DNA of 64,000 nucleotides from CAJCJE01 sp036494465 (GCA_036494465.1 DASXOJ010000112.1:1-64000); one strand, 5' to 3'; numbered from the stretch's first letter, positions 25,114 through 34,186 are shown. Program-made: numbers and translations. Notes: generated from the letters alone by a model not told the origin.

Positions 25114-26339
25114 TGCTGATCGCGATGGTGTCCGAGCACGCCAGTCCGCTGGCAGAGCTCGGTGTTGTCGACGCCGGCGGGCAGAACGTGCACGTCGGCG
25201 AACTGTCGAGAGCGTTGGCTGAGCGCGGTCACGAGGTACGGGTCTACACCCGCAGAACCGATCCCGACGAGCCGGAGCGGGTGCGTACCGAACGCGGCTT
25301 CACCGTCGTGCACGTACCGGCCGGGCCGGCTCACGCGCTGCCCAAGGACGAGTTGTACCAGCACATGGGCGAGTTCGCCGAGTGGCTGGCGCACGACTGG
25401 GAACCCGATCCTCCTGACCTGGTGCACGCCCACTTCTGGATGTCCGGCCTGGCCTCGGTGCTGGCCGCGCGCCGCTCGCACATCCCGGTCGTGCAGACCT
25501 ATCACGCGCTGGGCTCGGTGAAACGCCGCCATCAGGGTGCGCAGGACACGAGTCCGGCCGATCGCGTCGACATCGAGCGGATGATCGGGCGGCACGTCGA
25601 GCGGGTCGTGGCCACCTGTACCGACGAACTGTTCGAGCTCGTCCGCCTTGGTGTGCCCCGTGATCGGGTGTCGATCGTGCCGTGCGGGGTTGACCCGGAC
25701 GTGTTCCGGCCGGATGGCCCGGTTGTCCGGCGCACGAAGGCGAACCGGTTGCTCGCGGTCGGCAGGCTGGTGCCGCGCAAGGGTTTCGATATGGCCATCG
25801 CGGCACTGTCCGCCATCGAGGACACCGAACTGCTGATCGCGGGCGGCCCGCCGAAATCGCGGCTGGCCGAGGATCCGGAGGCGCGGCGACTGCTGCGCTG
25901 CGCCCGCGAACACGGTGTTGCCGACCGGGTGCGCCTGCTCGGCCAGGTGAACCGGCAACGGATGCCCGCCCTGCTGCGCTCGGCCGAGCTGGTGCTGTGC
26001 ACGCCCTGGTACGAGCCGTTCGGCATCGTTCCGATCGAGGCGATGGCCTGCGGCACGCCGGTGGTGGCAACGGCGGTCGGTGGTCTGACAGACACGGTCG
26101 TGGACGGCGTCACTGGATGCCACGTTCCCGTCGCCCGGCCCGCCGCGCTGCGCGCCGCCGTCGGGGCACTGCTCGCCGACCCCGCGCGCCGCACCGCGAT
26201 GGCGGTTGCCGGCCGGGATCGGGTGTGCGCCCGCTACTCCTGGGAACGGGTCGCCGCCGAGACCGCCCGCGTCTACGACCGTGTGCTGCGCGAACAGGCC
26301 GATTCGAACTGGCCGGTCCGACAGATGAAGGAGGGCTGA
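25110..26339 (+). CDS. GT4 glycosyltransferase
   Basis: 409 residues. GGQNVHVGELSRALAERGHE, HAHFWMSGLASVLAARR, TYHALGSVKRRHQG, VGRLVPRKGFD and YEPFGIVPIEAMACGTPVVA are the classic order for GT4 (sucrose-synthase/MshA-like) transferases. Full length. The start ATG overlaps the upstream stop and has AGGAGAG close by; a second ATG directly follows. The stop overlaps the GmhA start by one base. The acceptor is unknown, but the operon context suggests a heptose-containing glycan or metabolite. Confidence 0.88.
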   Translation: MMLIAMVSEHASPLAELGVVDAGGQNVHVGELSRALAERGHEVRVYTRRTDPDEPERVRTERGFTVVHVPAGPAHALPKDELYQHMGEFAEWLAHDWEPDPPDLVHAHFWMSGLASVLAARRSHIPVVQTYHALGSVKRRHQGAQDTSPADRVDIERMIGRHVERVVATCTDELFELVRLGVPRDRVSIVPCGVDPDVFRPDGPVVRRTKANRLLAVGRLVPRKGFDMAIAALSAIEDTELLIAGGPPKSRLAEDPEARRLLRCAREHGVADRVRLLGQVNRQRMPALLRSAELVLCTPWYEPFGIVPIEAMACGTPVVATAVGGLTDTVVDGVTGCHVPVARPAALRAAVGALLADPARRTAMAVAGRDRVCARYSWERVAAETARVYDRVLREQADSNWPVRQMKEG

Positions 26340-26962
26340 TGGCCGCCAACCCCACGAGCGAGCGGGAGCGAACGACCAGGGCACACATCGACAGCCTGGC
26401 AGGCACCCTGACCGAACTGCGAGCCAGCAGTGGGCTGCTGGTCAGGTGGGGCAGCACGCTTGCCGAGCGGCTCTCCGCCGGTCATCGGCTGCTCGCGGCC
26501 GGCAACGGCGGGTCGGCGGCCGAGGCGCAGCACCTCACCGCGGAACTGGTCGGCCGGTTCGATCGCGACCGGCCCGCGTTCGCCGCGATCGCCCTGCACG
26601 CGGACACCTCCAGCCTGACCGCGATCGGCAACGACTACGGCTACGAGCAGGTGTTCGCGCGGCAGGTCGAGGCACACGCCCGGCCGAAGGACGTGCTCGT
26701 GCTGCTGTCCACCAGTGGCCGCAGCGCCAACCTGCTCGCGGCGGCCACCGCCGCCCACGCGGCAGGCGCGACGGTGTGGGCGCTGACCGGCCCCGGCCCC
26801 AACCCGCTGGCCGCCGAGGCCGACGAGGCGTTGTGCCTGTCCGGTGCCGGTACGGCGGTCCAGGAGGCGCACCTGGTCGCGGTGCACGCGGTGTGCGGTG
26901 CGTTCGAGTCCGCGCTGGCGGCCGGTTCACGGACGGCGCCGGTGTTGCGGAGGGCGTCATGA
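26339..26962 (+). CDS. gmhA: Sedoheptulose-7-phosphate isomerase (GmhA-type SIS protein)
   Basis: 207 residues, SIS domain. AAGNGGSAAEAQHLTAELVG, LTAIGNDYGYEQVFARQVE, VLLSTSGRSANLLAA and AVQEAHLVAVHAVCGAFE match GmhA, which converts sedoheptulose 7-phosphate to D-glycero-manno-heptose 7-phosphate, the first step of ADP-heptose synthesis. GGAGGG stands just before the ATG. It overlaps the preceding stop by one base and the following start by four. Start and catalytic residues look intact. Confidence 0.92.
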   Translation: MAANPTSERERTTRAHIDSLAGTLTELRASSGLLVRWGSTLAERLSAGHRLLAAGNGGSAAEAQHLTAELVGRFDRDRPAFAAIALHADTSSLTAIGNDYGYEQVFARQVEAHARPKDVLVLLSTSGRSANLLAAATAAHAAGATVWALTGPGPNPLAAEADEALCLSGAGTAVQEAHLVAVHAVCGAFESALAAGSRTAPVLRRAS

Positions 26963-28311
26963 GCGGCCTCGTCGTCGTCGGAGACGTGCTGCTCGACATC
27001 GATCTGACCGGGCCGGCGCGCAGGTTGTGCCCGGACGCCCCGGCTCCGGTGATCGAGGTCGCCGACGAACTCGTCCGGCCGGGCGGCGCCGGCCTGGCTG
27101 CCTGTTTCGCCGCCGGGGACGGACTGGACGTCCGGCTGGTCACCGCGTTCTGCGACGACGCCGACGGCAGGCGGCTGCGCGACGCGCTCGCCGGCCTGCC
27201 CGTCGTCCATTCGATGTGTCCGGCGCCGACCTCGGTGAAGACCAGGATTCGCAGTGCGGACCGTTCGTTGGTCCGGCTGGACCGTGGCGGCGCGCGGCCC
27301 GGTGAGGTGCCGGTGACCGACGACATGCTCGCCGTCGTGGCCGAGGCAGGCGCGGTGCTGGTCGCTGATTACGGCCGTGGCCTCGCTGCGAACCCACGGC
27401 TGCGCGCCGCGCTGCGTGCCTTCGCCGCGCACCGGCCGCTCGTCTGGGACCCGCATCCGCGCGGACCGGATCCGGTGGCCGGTGCCTGGCTGGTCACGCC
27501 GAACCAGGCTGAGGCCGGGGACGCGACCGGTACTCCGGGCACCGGCCTGTCGTGGGCGATCTCGGCGGCGCGCGAACTGCGCCGCGACTGGCGCGCCAGG
27601 GCCGTCGCGGTCACACTCGGCGCGGACGGCGCGGTCCTGGAACACGGCGGTGCGCCCGTCGTCGTCCCTGCGCCCCGGGTGAGCACGTTGGACCCCTGCG
27701 GGGCCGGCGATCGCTTCGCCGTCAGCGCGGCGGCGGGTCTGCTGCGCGGACGCAGTCTCGACGAGTCCGTCGCGGAGGCGGTCGTGAGCGCGGCCGAGTT
27801 CCTCGCTGTCGGCGGAGTGTCCACACCGGAGCGAAGCAAGTCCGATGTGGACAGGGTAGATGATGTCGAGCGGGTGATCACCCGCACCAGGGCCGCGGGC
27901 GGGATCGTGGTGGCCACCGGCGGCTGTTTCGACCTGCTGCATACCGGACACCTGCGCACCCTGTGCGCGGCCCGCACGCTCGGCGACTGCCTGGTGGTGT
28001 GCCTGAACTCGGACGCGTCGGTACGTGGACGCAAAGGATCGGACCGCCCGATCAACCGCCAGGCCGACCGGGCCGAACTGCTCGCAGGACTCGGTTGCGT
28101 CGACGCGGTCGCCATCTTCGAAGAAGACACCCCCATCCCATTGCTGACCCGGCTGCGGCCCGATATCTGGGTCAAGGGTGGCGACTACCGCGAACACGAT
28201 CTGCCGGAGGCCGATGTGGTGCGGTCGTGGGGTGGAGCGGCCGTCGTCGTGCCGTACCACGACGGCCGCTCCACCACCCGACTCGCGACCGCGCTGGCCG
28301 CGACCGGTTGA
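26959..28311 (+). CDS. HldE-like PfkB kinase-nucleotidyltransferase, divergent copy
   Basis: 450 residues. Residues ~1-290 are a PfkB/ribokinase-type kinase (VVVGDVLLDIDLTGPARRLC, RPGGAGLAACFA, LDPCGAGDRFAVSAAAGLL with the catalytic GAGD). Residues ~310-450 are a cytidylyltransferase-like domain (ATGGCFDLLHTGHLRTLC, WVKGGDYREHDLPEADVV). This is the HldE layout. It is more diverged from canonical HldE than the second copy at 30430: the usual GGAANTA is GGAGLAA, and the kinase is ~30 residues shorter. It may act on a modified sugar or have lost one activity. Confidence 0.85.
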   Translation: MSGLVVVGDVLLDIDLTGPARRLCPDAPAPVIEVADELVRPGGAGLAACFAAGDGLDVRLVTAFCDDADGRRLRDALAGLPVVHSMCPAPTSVKTRIRSADRSLVRLDRGGARPGEVPVTDDMLAVVAEAGAVLVADYGRGLAANPRLRAALRAFAAHRPLVWDPHPRGPDPVAGAWLVTPNQAEAGDATGTPGTGLSWAISAARELRRDWRARAVAVTLGADGAVLEHGGAPVVVPAPRVSTLDPCGAGDRFAVSAAAGLLRGRSLDESVAEAVVSAAEFLAVGGVSTPERSKSDVDRVDDVERVITRTRAAGGIVVATGGCFDLLHTGHLRTLCAARTLGDCLVVCLNSDASVRGRKGSDRPINRQADRAELLAGLGCVDAVAIFEEDTPIPLLTRLRPDIWVKGGDYREHDLPEADVVRSWGGAAVVVPYHDGRSTTRLATALAATG

Positions 28312-28331
28312 ACCTGAAAGGGAGACATCCT

Positions 28332-29045
28332 GTGACGGAACCGAATTCCCGGCCCGGCACGGTACTGGTGACCGGTGGCTCATCCGGCCTCGGCGCGGCC
28401 ACGGTGCGGGCCGTGCACGCGGCGGGCGGACGGGCCCTGGTCATCGACCGCAACCCACCGCAAGCCGAACGCAAGACCGAGATCAGCGACTTCCGCGCAG
28501 TCGACCTCGCCGACACCCGCGAGGCCGAGGACGCCGTGCGCGATCTGGCCGAGCAGTCCGGCGGACTCGACGCGGTCGTCACCGCGGCCGGTATCGACCG
28601 GTGCGGCACGCTCGCCGACGTCGAAGCCACGGAGTGGGAACGCGTCGTCGCGGTCAACCTGCTCGGCACTGCCGCGGTCTGCCGGGCCGCGCTGCCCTTC
28701 CTGTCCCGGACCGGTGGCCGGATCGTCACGGTCGCGTCCACCCTTGGACTGCGCGCGCTGCCGGACGCCACCGCCTACTGCGCGGCCAAGTTCGGTGTCG
28801 TCGGGTTCACCAGGGCGCTCGCGGCCGAGACGGCGGGCCGGGTCGGCGTGACCCTGCTGGTGCCGGGCGGCATGCGCACCCACTTCTTCGACGACCGGAC
28901 CGAGCAGTACCGCCCGGCCGACGCCGAGCGGCTCAATCCGCCGGAGCACGTCGCCGACGCGATCCTGACCGTGTTGGGTCAGCCCGCGCACTGCGAGATC
29001 CGGGAACTGGTCATCGCCAACGATGAGGAGCCGTCATGGCCGTGA
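28332..29045 (+). CDS. Short-chain dehydrogenase in the heptose operon
   Basis: 237 residues, classical SDR: VLVTGGSSGLGAATVRA, VTAAGIDRCGTLAD, VTVASTLGLRALP and YCAAKFGVVG. This is not the extended SDR expected for HldD (ADP-heptose 6-epimerase). It may instead oxidise or reduce a sugar intermediate. GTG start with AAGGGAGA 7-14 nt upstream. The 3' end overlaps the aldehyde dehydrogenase start by 10 bp. Confidence 0.85.
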   Translation: MTEPNSRPGTVLVTGGSSGLGAATVRAVHAAGGRALVIDRNPPQAERKTEISDFRAVDLADTREAEDAVRDLAEQSGGLDAVVTAAGIDRCGTLADVEATEWERVVAVNLLGTAAVCRAALPFLSRTGGRIVTVASTLGLRALPDATAYCAAKFGVVGFTRALAAETAGRVGVTLLVPGGMRTHFFDDRTEQYRPADAERLNPPEHVADAILTVLGQPAHCEIRELVIANDEEPSWP

Positions 29046-30433
29046 GCATCGCTGACTTATCCACAATGGACCGACTGTTGGCGGTCTACAGCCCGTTGGA
29101 CGGCGAGCTGATCGAACGCGTCCCCGTCGCAGGCCCAGCGGACTGCGCGAACGCCGTCGACACGGCCGCCCGCAGCCTGTCGGGCTGGCGGTGCACCGCA
29201 CCGGCCGAACGCGGCAGGCTGCTGCTGGCCGCGGCTGAAGCGGTACGCGGCGGCGCGCAACAGTTGGCCGACCTCAACCACCGAGAGACCGGCCGCCCAC
29301 GGGAGGAAGCCGTGCAGGGCGCCATGGCAGGCGTGGACGCCCTGCGCCAGTACGCGGAAATCGGGCCGCTGCACCGTGGCCGCAGCCTGCTCGGCGACTG
29401 GGCGGCAATGGATTTCATGGTGCCCGAACCGCGTGGCCTCGTGGTCGTACTGACCCCGTGGAACGATCCGGTCGCCGTCGCCTGCGGTCTGATCGGCGCC
29501 GCGCTGGTCACCGGCAACACCGTGGTGCACAAACCGAGCGAGCACTGCCCAGGGGTGGGCAGGCTGTTGACCGAACTGATCGCCGCCGAATTGCCAGCCG
29601 GGGTGCTCACCGCGGTACTCGGCAGCGCACACACCGGAACGTGGTTGACCAGCCACCCCGCCGTCGATCTCATCGCCCACGTCGGCGGCAGCGCGACCGG
29701 TCAGCAGATCGGGATGGTGGCGGCGGAGCGCAGGACCAAGGTGCTACTGGAGAACGGCGGCAACGACGCACTCGTGGTGGACGGCGACGTCGATCCCGGC
29801 TGGGCGGCCGAACAGGCCGCGCTCGGCGCGTTCGCCAACGCGGGCCAGATCTGCACCTCGGTCGAGCGGATCTTCGTGGTACGGGAGATCGCCGAGGAGT
29901 TCCTCGCTGCGCTCGTGGACCGGGCCGGGGACGTCGAACTGGGCCCACTGATCGACAACGCGCTGCGGCAACGGGTGCACGAGCATGTGACCGAGGCGTG
30001 CACGCAGGACGCGACATTGCTGGCGGGTGGCCGGATTCCGGACGGACCTGGTTGCCACTATCCCGCGACCGTGCTTACCGGCTGTCGGCCCGGGATGCGG
30101 GTGATGACCGAGGAGACCTTCGGGCCGGTCGCACCGGTGTCCGTCGTCGAGGACTTCGCGCACGGTCTGCGCGAAGCCGCGCTGGACCGGCACGGCCTGG
30201 CCGCCACCGTGCTCACCGGCTCCATGGCCAACGCCCAGCAGGCGTGGCGGGAGCTGCCGGTGGGCACGGTGAAGATCAACGCGGTGTTCGGCGGCGCACC
30301 CGGCGGGGCCGCGCAGCCACGGGCCGACAGCGGCGACGGTTTCGGCTACGGCCCCGAACTGCTCGACGAGATGACCAGGACGAAGGTCGTGCACCTGGAG
30401 AGCGCGCCGCGGTCAGGGCGGCGCGAGCCATGA
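29036..30433 (+). CDS. Aldehyde dehydrogenase in the heptose operon
   Basis: 465 residues. GLVVVLTPWNDPVAVACGLI (substrate entry), TVVHKPSE (cofactor), VLLENGGNDALVV (catalytic Glu) and GQICTSVERIFVV (catalytic Cys) are in the normal order for NAD(P)-dependent aldehyde dehydrogenases. The TFGPVAPVSVV motif is present. An enzyme of this class in a heptose operon could oxidise a sugar aldehyde to an acid. It overlaps both neighbours and is full length. Confidence 0.88.
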   Translation: MAVSIADLSTMDRLLAVYSPLDGELIERVPVAGPADCANAVDTAARSLSGWRCTAPAERGRLLLAAAEAVRGGAQQLADLNHRETGRPREEAVQGAMAGVDALRQYAEIGPLHRGRSLLGDWAAMDFMVPEPRGLVVVLTPWNDPVAVACGLIGAALVTGNTVVHKPSEHCPGVGRLLTELIAAELPAGVLTAVLGSAHTGTWLTSHPAVDLIAHVGGSATGQQIGMVAAERRTKVLLENGGNDALVVDGDVDPGWAAEQAALGAFANAGQICTSVERIFVVREIAEEFLAALVDRAGDVELGPLIDNALRQRVHEHVTEACTQDATLLAGGRIPDGPGCHYPATVLTGCRPGMRVMTEETFGPVAPVSVVEDFAHGLREAALDRHGLAATVLTGSMANAQQAWRELPVGTVKINAVFGGAPGGAAQPRADSGDGFGYGPELLDEMTRTKVVHLESAPRSGRREP

Positions 30434-31896
30434 CCGATCTCGGGGTGTCCCAGGACGTGTTGTGGCGGATGGCGCGAGCGCGGCCGAACGTTGTCGTGGT
30501 CGGGGACGCCATCCTGGACGCGTGGCTCGCGGGCGAGTGCCACCGTCTCTGCCGGGAAGCGCCCGCCCCGGTGCTCGACGTATCCGGCCAGCACGTCGCG
30601 CCAGGCGGTGCCGCGAACACCGCGGTCAATCTGGCCTCGCTCGGCGCCCGGGTGACGCTGCTCGCCGCGACCGGCAACGACCGCGACGGCTCGCTGCTAC
30701 GCGCCGCCCTGACTGAGTCCGGAGTGGACACATCGGAACTGGCCGAGGTACCGGGCCGGACCACGATGACCAAGCGCAGGGTGGTGGCCGGTACCCAGTT
30801 GCTGGTCCGGGTCGACGACGGCGACCAGGGACCGCTGGCCGAGCCCGCCGCCTACGGACTGCGCCGCGCCCTGACCGGTGTGGTTGCCCGCGCGGACGCC
30901 GTCGTGGTCTGCGACTACGGGCTCGGCCTGCTCGACGACGCGATGATCGGCGCACTGCAGGCTGCTCGGGCGGACATCCCGATCCTCGCCGTCGACGCCC
31001 ACGAGCTGAGCAGATTCGCGGTCCTCCGGCCGGACTTCGTCACGCCGAACCTGGGCGAGGCCGCCGGCCTGCTCGGCGTCGAACTGCCCCCGGACCCGAC
31101 CGCCGAACTGGCACGGCGCCAGTACGTTCTGTACGAGAAGACCGGCGCGGACACGGTCGTGGTCACCATGGACCGGCTCGGCACGGTGCTCCTGTCGCGG
31201 GACCAGCCCGCGCACCGCACCTGGGCCGACCCGGCGCCCGACAACCAGACCACCGGGGCGGGCGACACGTTCATGGCGGCGACCTGCCTGGCGCGCACAT
31301 CGGGTCTGGCCATGACCACCGCCGTCGAACTCGGGCAGGCAGCGGCTGACGTGGTCGTGCACGAGGAGGGCACCGCCGTTTGCACGCTGGCAGGGTTGGC
31401 CGCCCGCTTCGCGGAGTTCCGCGACGCGGTGGTGTCGCGGGATCAGCTCACGGTGCGGATCCGGGCGCTTCGGCTCGCCGGACGGCGCATCGTATTCACC
31501 AACGGCTGTTTCGACCTGTTGCACCCCGGCCACGTCACGAGCCTGAACCAGGCCAAGCGGCTCGGTGATGTCCTGGTCGTCGGAGTCAACTCCGACGACG
31601 GCGTACGCAGGCTCAAGGGGGCAGGACGCCCGGTCAACGCGGCAGCGGACCGCGCCGCCGTGCTCGCCGCGCTCAGCTGCGTCGACCTGGTGACGATCTT
31701 CGACGGCGACGATGCGACGGACCTGGTCGCCGCGATCCGGCCGGACGTGTACGCGAAGGGCGGGGATCACACGCTGGAGTCCCTGCCGGAGGCAGCGGTG
31801 GTGCGCGCCTGCGGGGGAGCGGTGCGCTTGCTCGACCGCGTACCGGAACTGTCCAGTTCCGCGGTGATCGAACGAATCAGGTCGACCGCGAGTTGA
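30430..31896 (+). CDS. hldE: Bifunctional heptose-7-phosphate kinase/heptose-1-phosphate adenylyltransferase
   Basis: 488 residues, the full HldE architecture. Kinase: VVVGDAILDAWLAGECHRLC, APGGAANTAVNLASLGA and NQTTGAGDTFMAATCLA. Adenylyltransferase: FTNGCFDLLHPGHVTSLNQA, VGVNSDDGVRRLKGAGRPVN and YAKGGDHTLESLPEAAVV. The two activities phosphorylate C1 of heptose 7-phosphate and then attach AMP after GmhB action. The ATG overlaps the aldehyde dehydrogenase stop (ATGA). Together with GmhA and GmhB it gives a route to ADP-D-glycero-beta-D-manno-heptose. Confidence 0.93.
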   Translation: MTDLGVSQDVLWRMARARPNVVVVGDAILDAWLAGECHRLCREAPAPVLDVSGQHVAPGGAANTAVNLASLGARVTLLAATGNDRDGSLLRAALTESGVDTSELAEVPGRTTMTKRRVVAGTQLLVRVDDGDQGPLAEPAAYGLRRALTGVVARADAVVVCDYGLGLLDDAMIGALQAARADIPILAVDAHELSRFAVLRPDFVTPNLGEAAGLLGVELPPDPTAELARRQYVLYEKTGADTVVVTMDRLGTVLLSRDQPAHRTWADPAPDNQTTGAGDTFMAATCLARTSGLAMTTAVELGQAAADVVVHEEGTAVCTLAGLAARFAEFRDAVVSRDQLTVRIRALRLAGRRIVFTNGCFDLLHPGHVTSLNQAKRLGDVLVVGVNSDDGVRRLKGAGRPVNAAADRAAVLAALSCVDLVTIFDGDDATDLVAAIRPDVYAKGGDHTLESLPEAAVVRACGGAVRLLDRVPELSSSAVIERIRSTAS

Positions 31897-32049
31897 TCAG
31901 TCGATGCTGCGCACGATGTGCCGTTCGGTGACGCCGTCACCGGCCGGATCGGTCCAGGTACCCAGCGGCACCCGGAGTTCGTCGATATCGGGGGGTTCGC
32001 CATCGTCCCAGTGGGACAGTCCATCGAGGGGAATCACTGTGGTGTCCAT
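31897..32049 (-). CDS. Leaderless 50-residue protein
   Basis: 50 residues: MDTTVIPLDGLSHWDDGEPP, then ELRVPLGTWTDPAGDGVTE and ending in RHIVRSID. The ATG at 32049 follows a sigma-B-like -10 (GGGTAT) by exactly 9 nt and has no ribosome site, so a leaderless transcript is likely. Its stop abuts the hldE stop. The adjacent promoter makes it a credible gene despite its size; function unknown. Confidence 0.55.
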   Translation of the reverse strand: MDTTVIPLDGLSHWDDGEPPDIDELRVPLGTWTDPAGDGVTERHIVRSID

Positions 32050-32058
32050 GACATTCGC

Positions 32059-32083
32059 ATACCCCGATTCAGCCGATTCAAAG
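32059..32083 (-). promoter_or_regulatory. Sigma-B/F-like leaderless promoter
   Basis: Minus strand CTTT, 15 nt, GGGTAT, then 9 nt to the ATG at 32049. This is one of six N9 leaderless sites in the window. Confidence 0.5.
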
Positions 32084-32094
32084 GTGTCATCACG

Positions 32095-33207
32095 ATGACT
32101 CCGTCCGTCGACACGGCGCTGGTCGTGCGGTTGGACAGCGTCGGGGACGTGCTGCTCGCCGGCCCGGCCGTGCGGGCCGTCGCCGCCGGTGCTCGCCGGG
32201 TGCTGTTGCTGTGTTCCCCCAGCGGTTGTGCCGCGGGCGAGCTGCTTCCCGGCGTCGATCAGGTGTTGGTGTGGGACTGTCCGTGGATCTCGGCGGAGCC
32301 GGGCAAGGTGCGGTCGGATGACGTTCAGGGACTTGTCGAACGGCTGACGGGCGAACGGATCTCCGTCGGCGTGGTGCTCACGTCCTTCCACCAGTCGCCG
32401 CTGCCGACGGCGCTGCTGCTGCGCCTGGCCGGAGTGGACAGAATCGGTGCGGTCAGCACCGACTACCCGGGCAGCCTGCTCGATGTGCGGCTGCGGCCCG
32501 GCGCCGACATCGCCGAGGACCTGCCGGAAGCGCGGCGCGCTCTCGCCGTCGCCGAGGCGCTGGGCTTCACGCTGCCGCCCGGTGACACCGGCTCACTCGC
32601 TGTGCACGGGTTTCCGGAGACACCCACACGATCCGGGCGGATCCGCCAGGTCGTGCTGCACCCGGGTGTGTCCGTGCCGGCGCGAGCCTGGCCGGCGCAA
32701 CACTTCGCCGAGGTGGCCACTGCGCTGGCCACTGCCGGCCACGAGGTGCTGGTGACCGGAGGGCCGGGGGAGCGCGCACTGACCGCGTTCGTCGCCGGCA
32801 CCCGCGCCACCGACCTCGGCGGACGAACAGATCTTGCTCAGCTGGCCTCGGTACTGGCCCGTGCGGACGTCATCGTCGCCGGCAACACCGGCCCAGCGCA
32901 CCTGGCCGCCGCCGTCGGCACGCCGGTCGTGTCGCTGTTCGCGCCGGTGGTGCCGGCGGTGAGGTGGGCGCCGTACCGGGTGCCACACACGCTGCTGGGC
33001 GATCAGCAAGCACCGTGCCGGGACACCAGGGCCCGCGTCTGCCCGGTTCCAGGCCATCCCTGCCTCACCGGGGTCACCGTGGCTGACGTGGTCAGCGCGG
33101 TGGAATCCCTGCTGGCCGAGCGGGATCGGGGTGAGCGAGCCAGCAGGCTGAGCACCTCGTCCAGCACGACATCGGCACCGATCCCGGCCACCCGGGACTC
33201 GTCGTGA
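32095..33207 (+). CDS. GT9 heptosyltransferase type (copy A, intact)
   Basis: 370 residues. VVRLDSVGDVLLAGPAVRAV, VVLTSFHQSPLPTALLLRLA, VVLHPGVSVPARAWPAQHFA, VTGGPGERALTAF and VAGNTGPAHLAAAVGTPVVS define a GT9 transferase. The last ~20 codons are antisense to the decayed GT9-B gene that overlaps it, so the C-terminus was probably extended when that gene degraded. A C-terminal fragment of a second copy is at 39085. The ATG at 32095 lies inside the back-to-back promoter region. Confidence 0.85.
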   Translation: MTPSVDTALVVRLDSVGDVLLAGPAVRAVAAGARRVLLLCSPSGCAAGELLPGVDQVLVWDCPWISAEPGKVRSDDVQGLVERLTGERISVGVVLTSFHQSPLPTALLLRLAGVDRIGAVSTDYPGSLLDVRLRPGADIAEDLPEARRALAVAEALGFTLPPGDTGSLAVHGFPETPTRSGRIRQVVLHPGVSVPARAWPAQHFAEVATALATAGHEVLVTGGPGERALTAFVAGTRATDLGGRTDLAQLASVLARADVIVAGNTGPAHLAAAVGTPVVSLFAPVVPAVRWAPYRVPHTLLGDQQAPCRDTRARVCPVPGHPCLTGVTVADVVSAVESLLAERDRGERASRLSTSSSTTSAPIPATRDSS

Positions 33208-33992
33208 CCGCAGTCGGCACCACTGCCGCCATCGGTCAGCCCGGCACCGCTAGACCGGGTATCGCACGGTCCAGCCGATCAGCATCCCGGTTGGCGGCCC
33301 GGCCGAATGGGGCGGCCTTGATCATGTCGCCGCACCAGAACAAGCCGACCGTTGGCGTACCGAGTGCCTCGGCCAGATGGCGAGCCGCTGTCGCTGGCCA
33401 CCACCACGTCCGCGCGGGCCAGGCGGCCACCGGCGGCGTGGATCGGTCGCGCCAGGATGGATCACCACAGTCGGTTCGGGCGGTCCGCGCAGTGCGGAAT
33501 CGGCTTCGTCGCGGTCCCGATCGGTGACCGTCAGTCGTGCGGCGATCGGGCCGGTCGCGCCCACCGTTCGACCACCTCCAGCCAACGCAATGCCTCGTAC
33601 TGGTGGTAGCGGGAGGGCAGCCAGCGGTCCAGTTCGACCGTGTCCGGGCTCCTGGTGCCGATGGTGAAGCGGGCGCCCAGCCTGAGCAGGAACGGGTTCG
33701 ACCAGTGGCCTCCGCCGTGTGCCTGCACGGCGAGGTCGATCGGCGCGACGGTGACCGGGGCAAAGAACGCGGACTGTTCGTCCGCGTCCAATTCGGCGTC
33801 GGATGCGGCGGCGAACACGTCGGTCGCCGTGGGCAGGGCGAAGGCCGTGTCGATCGGGGCAGGCCGCCCGCGCAGGAGCGCGGTGCGGACGGGCGTGCCG
33901 AGCAGAACGATCTCGGCGTGCGGGTAGGCGGCGCGCAGCGCCTGCTCGGCTGCGGCGGTTTCGACTTCTGGACCGAGTTGCCGGCCGAGCAC
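33110..33992 (-). pseudogene. Decayed GT9 heptosyltransferase type (copy B)
   Basis: Segments match the intact GT9 at 40273-39137 in order but in different frames: ALRAAYPHAEIVLLGTPVRT, IDLAVQAHGGGHWSNPFLLR, DTVELDRWLPSRYHQYEALR, TVVIHPGATDPRRRWP, and finally GADCGHDESRVAGIGAD then VVLDEVLSLLA. At least three frameshifts are present (near 33550, 33400 and 33255), and the first ~20 residues are missing. The 3' end runs under the convergent GT9-A gene. Confidence 0.88.
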
Positions 33993-34186
33993 GCCGGGGG
34001 GACGTCGCCGCGCAGTGGCGGGTGCTGGCCCGTCACTGGGGAGCGGGCATACTGCCCAGCGGAGCCGTGCATCTCGAGGCTCCGACCTCCGTGCCCAACC
34101 GGGACAATCAGGCCGTCGAGCTGCTGCCTGAGTTCATGCCAGCGGCAACAGGTCCAGCGCGACCGCCCGAACGGCGCCGACACTGA
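33954..34186 (+). pseudogene. C-terminal relic of the GT2 glycosyltransferase
   Basis: GGFDFWTELPAEHAG, then after a frameshift VAAQWRVLARHWGAGILPSG, AVHLEAPTSVPNRDN and QAVELLPEF. This matches residues ~200-255 of the intact GT2 at 40345 and, unlike that copy, continues past the PD stop. The N-terminal 200 residues are gone; the relic abuts the GT9-B relic on one side and overlaps the intact GT9-C 3' end on the other. Confidence 0.85.

Noticed and set aside
29458..30430. Very long upstream extension of the hldE frame.
   Set aside because: The extension is arginine-rich shadow of the aldehyde dehydrogenase; the HldE family starts at the ATG at 30430.
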